64,000 nucleotides of DNA, taken from positions 18,577,036 through 18,641,035 of the forward strand of contig CM046853.1 of NCBI GenBank assembly GCA_025617745.1. Reading direction: 5' to 3'. The number at the start of each line of letters is the position of its first letter. The first letter of the stretch is position 1. Positions 10,312-20,350 of the stretch are shown in pieces. Position numbers and translations under genes: made by a program. This DNA is from Heliocidaris erythrogramma (Eukaryota; Echinodermata; Echinoidea; Camarodonta; Echinometridae). The notes beneath the pieces are model-generated. The model saw only the letters and a program-made list of their open reading frames with translations. It was not told the origin of the DNA and ran no database searches.

Positions 10312-11575
10312 CAGGGGCGGCGGAGCGTCTTTCAAAGTGGGGGGGGGGCAACAAAAAGGGGCACTTTGGGGGGAAAAGGGCACCTACAAAGGGTGAAAAC
10401 AGACATTAGTATACCGCTACATTCTGATCAATACACTATCGAGGATCATTTTCGACACATTACACCTGGTTCTTGATAAAAAGTACATTGCAGTTGAGTG
10501 TAATGGTCTGATTATTCATTTGCAAGAGAGCGAAGCGAGCGAGCAAAACATTGAAGATATTTTGAATAGCAGCCATTTTCCTACTATGATAAGAAGACAC
10601 TGGTAAATGCGAGCGAGCGTAGCGAGCGAGCTTTGGAAAAAAATTTAAAAAAATTGTCCTCCTTTCTGTTATGATTTAGGAGCACTGCTCATTTTTGTAT
10701 AATTTAGGGAATTGTGCCCCTCCTACCCCTACTCCACTGCCTCTCACTGTGCTGATATCAGTAGGGGATTCTGTTATTATGAAGCCTGTCTGATTATTTG
10801 GAGCTAGGTATATGGATCTTTTGTGGACTTTATGGCACAGTTTGTAAGCGACATGGGAGTATATAGGTACAATATATTAAATATATATAGGTAATATAGG
10901 TAGGGAACTTATCAAAAGACAAAAGGGGCACTTATCAAAAGGGACAATAATACTATTAGAAAGAAAGAGAGGCACTGATCAGAAGTAAAAGGGGCACTTA
11001 AAAAGAGGCATTTATCAGAGGTGAAAAAGGGCACTTATCATATTAAGGAAAAATTGCACTATTAGAACGGAAAATAATCATCAAGCAGACGAAAAACAGG
11101 GACACTTGTCGGATTTCAAAGGAGACACTTATCTGAGCTTAAAAGTAATGTCTGAAGTTAAAGGGGGCACTTATCGGAAGGTGAAAAGGGCATATATCAG
11201 AAAGAAGAAGGGGTGTAGACGTACGAAGGAAAAGGGGTACAGACGTACGAAGGAAAAGGGGCACTTATCAGAAGTGGAAAAAGGTACTTATCAGAAGGAA
11301 AAATTGCACTATTAGAACGGGAAATGGGCACTAATTAGACAAGAAAGGGCAATTATTAGATTTCATAGTAATGTCTGAGGTTAAAGGAGGCACTTATCAG
11401 AAAGTAAAAAGGGCACTTATTAGAAAGAAATATGGGCACTATACGAAAAAGGGAGGCATTTATCAGCTATGAAAAGGGGCACTTTTGGGGTACTTGAAAA
11501 AGTGGGGGGGGGGGGGGGGGGGCGGTCACTGTGCCCCCCTGACCCCCCCCCCCCCCCCCCCGCTGCATATGTTTC
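10312..11575. repeat. Repeat element with internal GGGGCACTTATCAGAA minisatellite
   Basis: The unit starts near CAGGGGCGGCGGAGCGTC and ends in long G and C runs followed by CGCTGCATATG. Between about 10910 and 11480, a phrase like AAAAGGGGCACTTATCAGAA recurs many times at uneven spacing of about 20-45 bp. Motifs GCGAAGCGAGCGAGC lie at about 10530 and 10612. A short open frame (11106-11315) is made of these repeats and is not a gene. Confidence 0.6.
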
Positions 11576-11721
11576 AAGCAGGAAAAAAAGAGAAAGAAAA
11601 ATTAAGAGACTGACAGATCACTCAGCGGCGGCGGCACGCTGGCTCGGACAATGGAAGTGGAGGGTCACCTTTTGTCCGCTAAACTAATTACAAAGTGTGC
11701 TACAATAGAGAATGAGAGGAG

Positions 11722-11765
11722 AGGGGTGAGATAAAGAGAGAGTGAGAGAGAGAGAGAGAGAGACA
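11722..11765. repeat. (GA)n simple repeat
   Basis: An imperfect GA dinucleotide run in the intron just upstream of the exon at 11912. Confidence 0.85.
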
Positions 11766-11911
11766 AAGATAATGAAAATGAAATACTGTAACAAGAGAAA
11801 GGAAGAGACGGTTTGAATTGAATGTTTTCTGAATGTATTTCAATTCATATACTAATTATCATCATTATAAAACATTAATATCATTGCTATTATTATTTTT
11901 TTTTTCAACAG

Positions 11912-12071
11912 AGACTTTCGCATACTTTTGATATGACTGGTCGCAAATGTCAGGAAATGAAGTTCATTTGCGTCCGACTCCAGAAGCAGAACCCAACACC
12001 TGACTTCCTACTTATGTCGAGGAACGACGATCCCAATAGACTCATGGGTTGTGTTAAAGTCCGATGTGCCG
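11912..12071 (+). CDS. Exon: four-Cys block of module 3
   Basis: The exon follows a T-rich tract and CAACAG, enters in phase 0 and ends at G/GTAAGA in phase 1. It reads RLSHTFDMTGRKCQEMKFIC and later CVKVRC, giving C-x6-C and C-x4-C. With 6052-6182 and 7898-8044 it makes a 146-codon module. Module 3 is therefore split by two phase-0 introns, while its outer borders remain phase 1. Confidence 0.85.
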
Positions 12072-12294
12072 GTAAGATTCAATTGATATATTGTATTATG
12101 ATTCGATCAAGGCACTGCCCTTAGTTAACAATGTATATATTCATTTCTCATCAAAATCGAATAAAAAATATATTCGATTAGGTTGTAAAAATCTATCTGA
12201 AATAATTGAATGAGACAGTCATTTGAAAAATATTGACATTATCAAAAGAGTTAAAGATTTGAAAGCATAATTAGGGTATAAAAAGTTATTGCCC

Positions 12295-12895
12295 AAACGG
12301 TATTATAAATAGACTGCATTTTCTGTCTCCTCAGAATGTTCTTCCAAGTTTGTATTACATTTTAGTTCTCTCATGTTTATCGTATTGCACTCTTGTGTGG
12401 GGCAATACCTATGCGTCTAATATAAGTATGCTAATTACATTTCAAAAGAAGATAATAAGAACTGTCTGCGATGTACCATCTGGAACTCACACCAACCCAT
12501 TATTTCATGATTTGAGACTCTTAGAAATTGAAGATATTGTCATTTACCAAGAATACGTTTCTATGTACATGTGCATGTATAAGTGCATTTAGAAATATCT
12601 CCCCAACAGTTTTGTAATCTATTTGATTTTAATTGTAATTTGCATAATTATCCAACAAGATCTGTGAAAGACATCCATATTCCTAGATACAGAACAGTCG
12701 CGTTTCAACAAAATATTGGTTTTTCTGGGGCTTAAACTCTGGAACATGTATTTCCTTCTCATGATAAATAAATACAATCCTGGGACCGTCGCCTCCTTCC
12801 ACCATGTTTCTTGTGAAAGTACATTTCATTTTGTATTTATTTGATTATGAGAAGGAAATAAATGTATCTAAATCTGAATCTGAATCTTAAGGAGA
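12295..12895 (+). pseudogene. LINE remnant (end of ORF2) with short-repeat tail
   Basis: The plus-strand reading YYILVLSCLSYCTLVWGNTY, QKKIIRTV and THTNPLFHDLRLLEI is the usual C-terminal region of a Jockey/CR1-clade reverse-transcriptase protein. A second block (NYPTRSVKDIHIPRYRT) follows in another frame. The 3' end near 12850-12893 carries AAATAAATG and an AATCTG tandem tail. It is truncated and frame-broken. Confidence 0.75.
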
Positions 12896-13525
12896 TTTCA
12901 GTTGCTGATTAGCAGCGCAAACTAATAGTTTTGAGCCAGGTGTCAAATTACAAACTTTAAAAACTTAATTGTGTTTAATCCTAGATCAAAGGTGAGGGTT
13001 GAATCGACCTCGAGTCTAACGCATCATTCGATTACAACTTTATAACATTTCAACTGTCGATTACCTCGAAGCGTTACTAAACAGACATTTTCCAGTACTC
13101 TGTTTGGAATTGTCTTATACATAAATAAATAAAAATTAATTCACGATTATACGAAATTTCTTGGGCTCGTTCATTACAATGTACTTTATCCACATGCTTC
13201 AAGTTTCAGGTTTTGTTTTGTTTGTTTTTTGTCCGAGGAATAACCCGTCCTGTTTAGGCTTAGATATAGCATTCATGCCGGCTAATGCAATCTGACACAT
13301 TTATGTGTTTGTTTTCATTTTGATTCACCTTAAACTGTCTTTTAGGATAACTGTTTGGAAAGCAAATGTTGATATGAAGGATCCTCACTAGAAAATTTTC
13401 ATATTCATGATATGGGAAAGTTGTGTGCTACTCTTTGCGTCTGTGTATGATTTATACTCTGCATAAGTAATGCTTTTCCCAAATCCTCTTTATTGTACTT
13501 TGATGGATTTATCTCTTTTGAATAG
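12896..13525 (+). other. Intron sequence, no gene seen
   Basis: AT-rich intron leading to the acceptor TTTTGAATAG. No repeat or coding signal was recognised apart from short TAAA runs near 13110. Confidence 0.4.
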
Positions 13526-14134
13526 GTGTTAACACCACTGATGATTTGCTCTCTACCTCAACTCCCTCTCGTGGTACTGTCGATCCAATTCCTTCTGTGC
13601 ACCCTATCCCTTCCCCAAACCCTTCCAATCCAACAGGCGCGGCCAAGCCTATGTTCACGGTCTCCAATATCGGAATCGTTCGGGATCCTTTCTCAGCAGG
13701 TCGAGCAGGTCAAAATAATCCCATGACATTGGACATCAATGTCAACTATGACAGGGGTACCACCACTGATATAGGCGGGGATCCACAATGGGCCGTCGAA
13801 GCCTGGGGGAGTGCCAAGAAGAACGGCAAGGGGCGCAAAGTTTCCCCCTCCCGCCTCCAACTCGGATTCGAAGCTCAGCAAACCTTTACACTTGGAGGTG
13901 TCCTCAGATTCAACGATCGTCCCTATGATTTTGACCTGACTAACAAGGAGTGTCAAAAGACCAAGTTCTTATGCATAAAGCTGAGTAAGACTGGAGCTGG
14001 TTTCACCCTGAAGGGTAAACCAAACAGCAAAGCTCTCACTAAGTGTACCCCCTATACGTGCCTCCCTGGAGAAGGGTCAGCAGGTTCCAACCCATCAGGT
14101 GGTGGTGGCGGTGGTGCTGGTGGTGCTGGTAATG
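13526..14134 (+). CDS. Exon: complete module 4 with linkers
   Basis: This 609-base exon enters and leaves in phase 1 and carries a whole module without an intron. It begins with a Thr/Ser/Pro-rich linker (LLSTSTPSRG, then PIPSVHPIPSPNP), then strands FTVSNIGIV and MTLDINVNYD, the motif PQWAVEAWGS, TLGGVLRFN, and the cysteine block ECQKTKFLCIKLSK with CTPYTC. It ends in a Gly-rich linker. It is the clearest template for the family: about 130 residues of module between two linkers. The absence of the intramodule intron found in modules 2, 3 and 5 is notable. Confidence 0.92.
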
Positions 14135-14299
14135 GTAAGTAACGGTCAATGCCATGTACCACCATACCCGATGAAATTTTCCTCTTTGCCCGCGAGTTTA
14201 GCTAAATACCTGTAATTTTGGTATTAATAATGATGATTAAATGGCCTCGGGAGCTTATGATACTCATGATGCTACCCATGATAAACAAGATGTATTTAT

Positions 14300-14336
14300 T
14301 ATTATTATTAGTAGTAGTAGTAGTAGTAGTAGTAGC
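14300..14336. repeat. (TAG)n/(TTA)n simple repeat
   Basis: Trinucleotide run in the intron after module 4. Confidence 0.85.
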
Positions 14337-14840
14337 ATAATTAGTACAACATTCATTGAACCTCAGGCAAATTTATGGTACTCCATTGACATATAGAGGT
14401 ATTGAAATAGTAAACATATTAGACGTAATATTTTGTACGTGTGTATATTATATCCGACCTATTAAATGAAATATATAGGCCACATCAATGATGGTTTGGG
14501 CCCTACAGTGTTTTATCTATTATATTAAGTGTTTGATGAAGCTTAATTTTTTCACAAGTTTTCCACCTGTCGTCTATTCTTCATGATTATAGAAAGTAAT
14601 TTTGAATGGTTCATTTCTTAATATTTTTTTTTCCCCTTGCCCACGAAGTCGGAGGGGATATAGTAACGCCGCCGTCCGTAAATCCGTCCGTCGGTCCGTA
14701 AAAAATCGGTTCCGTTCGATAACTTTAGTAATGTTTGACGGATTTTAATAAAATTTGATATGAAGGTACATGATATCAAAATACAGCCCAAGTTCGATTT
14801 CGGGTATGTACGTCAAAGGTTAAAGGTTATAGCTCATTAA

Positions 14841-15449
14841 AGGCCAAGTCCACCTCAATATCAAGTTGATTTGAATAAACAGAGTAAATTAAACAAGCAT
14901 AACAGTATTGAGTAAAAATTTCACTGAAATTGGATGTAAAATAAGAAAGTTATGGCATTTTGAAGTTTTGCATTATTTCATGAAACAGTGATATGCATAA
15001 CATGGGCGGTATGCAAATGAGTGAACCGATGATGTCATGCACTCACTTTTCCTTATGTATTTTATTATATGAAATATCATATATTTCATTTTTGTGCTTC
15101 AATAATGTAAAACATGGTTTGACTCCATATGGAACATGTAAAATCATCATTATTGTAACTTATTTTCATACAAGGAAGGGATTCTTTATTATCACATCTA
15201 TAAAAATTGAAATATTTGAAATTTCATATAATAAAATACGTAAGGAAAAGTGAGTGTGTGACATCATCGGTTCAGTCATTTGCATACCGCCCATGCTATG
15301 CATATCACTGTTTCATGAAATAATGCAAAACTTCAAAATGCCATAACTTTCTTATTTTACATCCGATTTCAGTGAAATTTTTACTGTTATGCTTGTTTAA
15401 TATTACTCTGTTTATTCAAATCAACTTGATATTGAGGTGGACTTGGCCT
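14841..15449. mobile_element. T2/Kolobok-like MITE, AGGCCAAG family, copy 1
   Basis: A 609-bp foldback with arms of about 240 bp, ends AGGCCAAGTCCACC and GGTGGACTTGGCCT, flanked by TTAA at 14837-14840 and 15450-15453. It lies inside satellite array 1, at the TTAA of a CATTAAATATGC phrase present in each unit. A second copy is at 35695-36300. Confidence 0.88.
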
Positions 15450-16949
15450 TTAAATATGCAAAAATCCGAAAATGTGGTTTCCGTTCGATAACTTTAGAAA
15501 TATTTGACGGATTCAGTGAAATTTGATATGAAGATACATGCTGTCAAAATACAGCTTAAGTTCAATTTCGGAGCATTTACGTCAAAGGTCAAAGGCCATA
15601 GCTCATTAAATATGCGAAAATCTGAAAATGTGGTTTCCGTTCGATAACTTTAGTAATGTTTGACGGATTTTAATTAAATTTGATATGAAGGTACATGGTA
15701 TTAAAGTACAGCCTAAGTTCGATTTCGCAGTATGTACGTCAAAGGTTAAAGGTCATAGCTCATTAAATATGCAAAAATCCGAAAATGTGGTTTCCGTTCG
15801 ATAACTTTAGTAATATTTGACAGATTTCAATGAAATTTGATATGAAGGTAAATGGTATAAAGTACAGCCTAAGTTCGATTTCGCAGTATGTACGTCAAAG
15901 GTCAAATGCCATAGATCATTAAATATGCAAAAATCCGAAAATATGGTTTCCTTGCAATAACTTTAATAATGATTTTAATGAAATTTGGGGAGGAGGTAGA
16001 CGGTATGAAGATATAGCCTAAGTTCGATTGCGGGGTATGGAGGACAAAGGTCAAAGGTCATAGCTCATTAAGTTGGATTTTGGAGTATGTAGGTCAAAGG
16101 TCAAATGTCATACCTAATTAAATATGCGAAAATCCAATAATGTGGTTTCTGTTCGATAACTTCAGTAATATTTGACGGAATTTAATGAAATTTGATATGG
16201 AGGTACATGGTATCAAAATACAGCCTAAGTTTGATTTCAGATTATGTAGGTCAAAGGTCAAAGGCCATAGATCATTAAAATGCAAAAATCCGAAAATGTG
16301 GTTTCCTTGCGATAACTTTAATAATGTTTGACGGACGGTAATGAAATTCGATATTATGGTACATGGTATCAAAATACAGCCTTAGTTGGATTTTGGAGTG
16401 TGTAGGTCAAAGGTCATAGCTCATTAAATATGCGAAAATCCGCAAATGTGGTTTCCGTTCGATAATTTTAGTAATGTTAGACAGATTTTAATGAAATTTG
16501 GTGAGAAGGTACATGGTATGAAGATGTATGTCATAGCTCATTATGCGAAAATAGGTAATTAAAGGGTCACTAAAATAAAAAAAATAATTGCCCATTTTTC
16601 GTAGGAAGGTGTCATCAGGAGCCAAAAAATATCCATCACACAATTTTTAATGCATTCAGTCATATTGTATAATCATTTGAAAAGTACATTTTTGCTGATT
16701 TACACAGTCATAAGCCCCACCCCTAAAAAAACCCATCGAAGCGACATCGTGATCACGTGATCTGTGACGCATGAAAAGTATAAAGGGAAAATATTCCACT
16801 AACCTATACCGTGCGCGCAAGGAGGCCCCCGGCAGGCCCAGCCCGGTGCCGAGCATGATATTCACCGCATCGACCATTTGCATTGCGTATTTTCGTGTGT
16901 TTAATTCCTCACAATAACTTTGATTTTGGGACACAGTTTCATCAATAAT

Positions 16950-17205
16950 GCCTAATCGGTGTATAGTTGCGGGCTGTAGCAAGACCCCTAATTGGTGTAA
17001 GCCTACATCATTTTCCTAAAGATGAAAATCTACGGAAATTGTGGGTCGCAAATGTAAAGCTCACGCAGGCAGAGTGGCAAGGGCCGGCCAAGTGAGTGGA
17101 GTACAATGAGCGATCACTTTGCCGAAGATGATTTTAAGGATCCTGGCCTGTATTCCGAATTTGGCATGAAGAGAATGATAAGCTAGCTAAAAGATTCAGC
17201 TATTA
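16950..17205 (+). pseudogene. Decayed THAP-type zinc-finger reading frame
   Basis: Starting at 16950 the plus strand reads MPNRCIVAGCSKTPN, the C-x4-C opening of a THAP finger. About 20 codons later the similarity moves to another frame with LHHFPKDENLRKLWVANVKL, which has the typical FP and W. A further change of frame gives SDHFAEDDF, the usual C/S-x-x-HF block. Two frame changes and stops make it non-functional. It lies inside the TTAA element and is the likely remnant of its transposase N-terminus. Confidence 0.6.
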
Positions 17206-17301
17206 CGATCAGACTTGGAGTCAAGTCTTCCAATCTGTTTTTCAACGACAGCAGCTGCAGCAGCTTCCGCACCCGTAGACCGAAAATTCTGTCTGTCGTT
17301 C

Positions 17302-17345
17302 GTAACTCCAGGGAGCTCCAACGCGTTGGAGCTCCCTGGAGTTAC
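17302..17345. repeat. Perfect 44-bp palindrome
   Basis: The left half GTAACTCCAGGGAGCTCCAA then CG is followed without spacer by its exact inverse complement. The palindrome sits in the Kolobok-like element, about 100 bp after the THAP-like reading. Confidence 0.9.
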
Positions 17346-18383
17346 TTCACCCACGGCCCTTCACCGTATTCTGCGAGGGGTTCAAACATATAATATGGTC
17401 GAATTTCCCCTTGCCACTCGAGCTTCTTTGCCTTCGGGGTCTGATAAATCATCTGATAAATCAGAGTTTGTATCTGCATGGCTCAGAAAAATCCTCCAAC
17501 TCGGCATCGCGGGCACTTTTCCTCTCTCTATATAAGTTACTCGAATTCAGCCAAAATCTAAGTCAGTACTAACGTACTATGTAAAGCGAAGTAAAAAAAA
17601 AAGCCGTAAGTGAAATAAACAAAACAAAAGCATTCACCAGTCGCTATGTACGAGGGGAACATAGTCACTGCCGTACTAAAGATGTGTAGGACATTGTACA
17701 TACAGACGCATAAAACGGCTGTGCACGCGTTTATGACCAATGCAAAACTTTCGTTCGGCAAGCTCAGACGGATGAGAACATTGTTCAAAAGAAAAAGCTA
17801 AAAAACAAATCAAGAGCTGTATATTTGGGCAAAGCGTTTTCTGATCTTGTAGAAAATATATTGCTAATGATTATTCACTCCTAATATAATATTGATTAAT
17901 TTCCTATTTTCATAAATTGTCCGTTGAACAGAGGGGTCAATTACCGCATTCTGTGTACAATACTATATGCTGCAGCCTGCAGATCTTGTGCCTCTTACTT
18001 TTCATACGTCACTTGGGGGTTAGCCTATCGGCTCACGAGTTTTAAGGAACGGTCCCAAAACCTCTACTTTTCCCCCTTTTTCGCCAAAACGAGACATAAT
18101 TTGGACAATCGATTGGCAGATTCGTGATTAGAAGGCAAAACTACATGGAAAGAGCGCCCATTTTTTCTCTAATTTAGTCAACCTTTAAGTATGCGAAATG
18201 TGGTTTCCGTTTCATAAATTTAGTAATGTTTGACGGATTGTATTGAAATTTGGTATGAAGGTACATGGTATCAAAACACAGCCTAATTTGATTTCGGAGT
18301 ATGTAGGTCAAAGGTCACTGAATTGCACTCTATAAGAATGATCTTTTTGGGTTTATGATATCCATTTGTCAATAACCACACAG

Positions 18384-18680
18384 GTCACCCACAGGTCACC
18401 ATACTCGGCTTTGCTCCGCGCTTTGACAGATTCACATTCCAAGATGGCAGAGACCCGATCACCATGCACGCTGAAATTACATCCAGCCCTGAATCCGGGG
18501 TACCTTCCGGCCCCAACCTCTGGCACATTGCTGTCTACGGCAACTCGAGGAGTGATGGTTCGGACCCTGACAAGCTTGGATACACTGGCAATGTTCTAAC
18601 ACCTAAGAAGGCCAAGTCGAGGCTCAACCCTGGGGGTGTGATGGCCATCAATGACATTCGCTTTCAATTCGATATGAACG
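18384..18680 (+). CDS. Exon: first part of module 5
   Basis: The acceptor AACCACACAG enters in phase 1; the donor G/GTATGA is left in phase 1. A second AG seven bases downstream would give a frame that loses the module, so the first is used. The exon reads GHPQVTILGFAPRFD, ITMHAEITS, the motif GPNLWHIAVYGN, a Lys-rich loop, NPGGVMAIND and IRFQFDMN. It follows the Gly-rich linker at the end of module 4. Its last codon is completed by the exon at 20189. Confidence 0.9.
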
Positions 18681-18729
18681 GTATGATATTTATTCATCTT
18701 AAAAAAAAAAAATCATTAATTTAATTTAA

Positions 18730-19759
18730 AGGAGAATGAAACTCCACAAACATTAACTGATAATCATGTGGAAAATTGGTAGCCTGTTCAAAATATTTTG
18801 AAAATAATCCTAGTATATGAATACCCAATAAGGAGAACAATCTCTCTAAAGTTTGCAGATTCCTTGCTACATATTATCCCATGGGGGCTGCCATTTTGAA
18901 AGACTGTGACATGTCCATTTACCTGTACCCAATGGATATGGTGTTGCATATTGAATAGCTATTGTACAACTAAAGCCACCAATGCAAAATGGCAGCCATC
19001 TTGGTACCCCCATTGACTCCCACAGGTGATATCTAAGAGTATTGTTAAGTCTTTGTCACTTCTTTGCAGAATTGACAAACCTTTGTCTGACCAAACAACA
19101 ACTTGTGCATGCCAAATCCTGTTTAACAAAAGACTCAAAAAGACTACAAAAATGCTTTACATGTATCAAAAATCCAGTGTTATGCAAACCACAGGTGATC
19201 TTGAGTGTTATTGTAGCTAGTGTATAGGTCAGTGGGTATCTCACAAATGGAACTGCTCTGACATTACTTTGTAAAGAAAATGGCAGCCCCCATGGGATAA
19301 TGTCTAGCAAGGAAACTGCAACTTTTTGAGACAATGTTAACCTTCTTGAATAATCAAATAGGAGTAATTTCAAGATATTTGTAATAAGCTGACAATAAGC
19401 CAGTTCGGGGTTAGCGCATGGTACAAATGACCCCAAATATCCACAGATATTTTAGACATGGAGGGTCCCTTTATGTGCACTTCAGAAAAAAAACTCTGGG
19501 AGTGATAGAGGTGCCTCATGAATAGCTTTTGTTTCCCCCTTTAAAAAGAATACTTCCACCTGGATATCATGGAATGCACCATTAGTGCATAATTGAATAA
19601 TGATTACATGACATTCATGAGCACATATCGAATATTAGTGTCAGTGGGTTTTAGAATTTGGTACAGATGACCTTTATCTGCTCATGCTCAGATTGCATCT
19701 CCGAAGTGGCTTATTATCTACATCATTGTAGGTTAATGTTTGTTACCTTTCATTCCCCT
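18730..19759. mobile_element. T2-like foldback element (AGGAGAAT ends) with a MITE in its right arm
   Basis: The left arm (about 18730-18910) and the right arm (about 19265-19393 continuing at 19716-19759) are inverted matches, including CCATGGGGGCTGCCATTTT-type blocks. The left end is TTAA/AGGAGAATG; the right end is CATTCCCCT followed by TTAT, so one target base has changed or the end is off by one. MITE family A copy 2 (19394-19715) interrupts the right arm. Without it the element is about 708 bp. Confidence 0.7.
19394..19715. mobile_element. MITE family A, copy 2 (AATAAGCC ends)
   Basis: It is near-identical to 4076-4396 and in the same orientation, with only a few changes in about 320 bp, so both insertions are probably recent. 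It lies within the right arm of the 18730-19759 foldback. Confidence 0.85.
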
Positions 19760-19784
19760 TTATTAAATTAAGAAAAAATCGTCG

Positions 19785-19785
19785 T

Positions 19786-19818
<33 letters not shown>
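19785..19818. repeat. (ATC)n simple repeat
   Basis: Trinucleotide run in the intron before the exon at 20189. Confidence 0.85.
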
Positions 19819-20188
19819 GGGTAGCTAAACGATAATAATGTCATGTTGAAAGAAACTAGCTTATTTTTTATTCTTAATGGTTTATCATACAGTTGAAGTT
19901 GATTAAAAGACATATAAAGAACGAAAGCTTGCTGGGTATCACATTCACACAATTGCACAATTTGCATTTTCACAGTCAGGTAGGAGACCGCATCTTATGC
20001 ACGTAGATCGGGACTATTCGACTGGTTTCAGTCATTGCTCATTATTCAGCTGGTATATTGCTACCGAGATCATCCTGCACATTGAGTTTAAGTTTCGTGT
20101 AATTAAATGAGAATTACTTTTCTGTCATTAAACTCAAGAATAACGTCATAACGTCATGTATTGTTCCACTTTATTTTGCCCTATACAG

Positions 20189-20308
20189 AAATCGGTTGTT
20201 ATCCGTATAACTATCTGTGCCTGGAGTACGGCAAAGGAACCAGTGACAGCTACGACATGCGCTACCCACCAGGTGGAAGGGCAGTCGTATGCACATTGCG
20301 GGAATGTC
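20189..20308 (+). CDS. Exon: four-Cys block of module 5
   Basis: The acceptor CCCTATACAG enters in phase 1 and the donor C/GTAAGT is left in phase 1. It reads EIGCYPYNYLCLEYGKG and CTLREC, the same C-x6-C and C-x4-C pattern. With 18384-18680 it makes a 139-codon module. It is very similar to the module 2 block (YLCLEFGKG), which suggests these two are the closest pair. Confidence 0.88.
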
Positions 20309-20350
20309 GTAAGTATAACACCGCACTCAATTTTACCCCGGCACTATCTT

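Larger units (their letters stand above)
16563..18184 (+). mobile_element. Kolobok-like DNA transposon remnant with THAP-type frame
   Basis: The ends AGGGTCACTAAAAT and (inverted) AGGTTGACTAAATT are flanked by TTAA at 16559-16562 and 18185-18188. The element is 1622 bp, and satellite array 1 resumes directly after it. A decayed plus-strand THAP-like reading starts at 16950. Kolobok transposons are known for TTAA targets and THAP domains, so the set fits that superfamily. No DDE core was recognised, and the element appears non-autonomous. A perfect 44-bp palindrome lies at 17302-17345. Confidence 0.7.
14640..18330. repeat. Satellite array 1, about 155-bp unit, split by two insertions
   Basis: Units share GTGGTTTCCGTTCGATAACT, a TTTGACGGATTTTAAT-like block, GGTACATGGTATCAAAATAC and an end of AGGTCAAAGGTCA type. 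Unit starts fall near 14706, 15475, 15630, 15785, 15945, 16141, 16300, 16448 and 18193, mostly 150-160 bp apart. The first unit follows a GTCCGTCCG-rich lead-in near 14675. Two TTAA elements (14841-15449 and 16563-18184) interrupt it. Perfect AGGTCAAAGGTCA occurs at 16091, 16248, 16404 and 18305. Reading frames inside have no support as genes. Confidence 0.85.

Noticed and set aside
13693-13956. Minus-strand frame opposite module 4
   Set aside because: It is the shadow of the well-supported exon on the plus strand.
16118-16372. Minus-strand frame of 84 codons
   Set aside because: It is made of two satellite units (the protein repeats itself) and reflects the tandem array.
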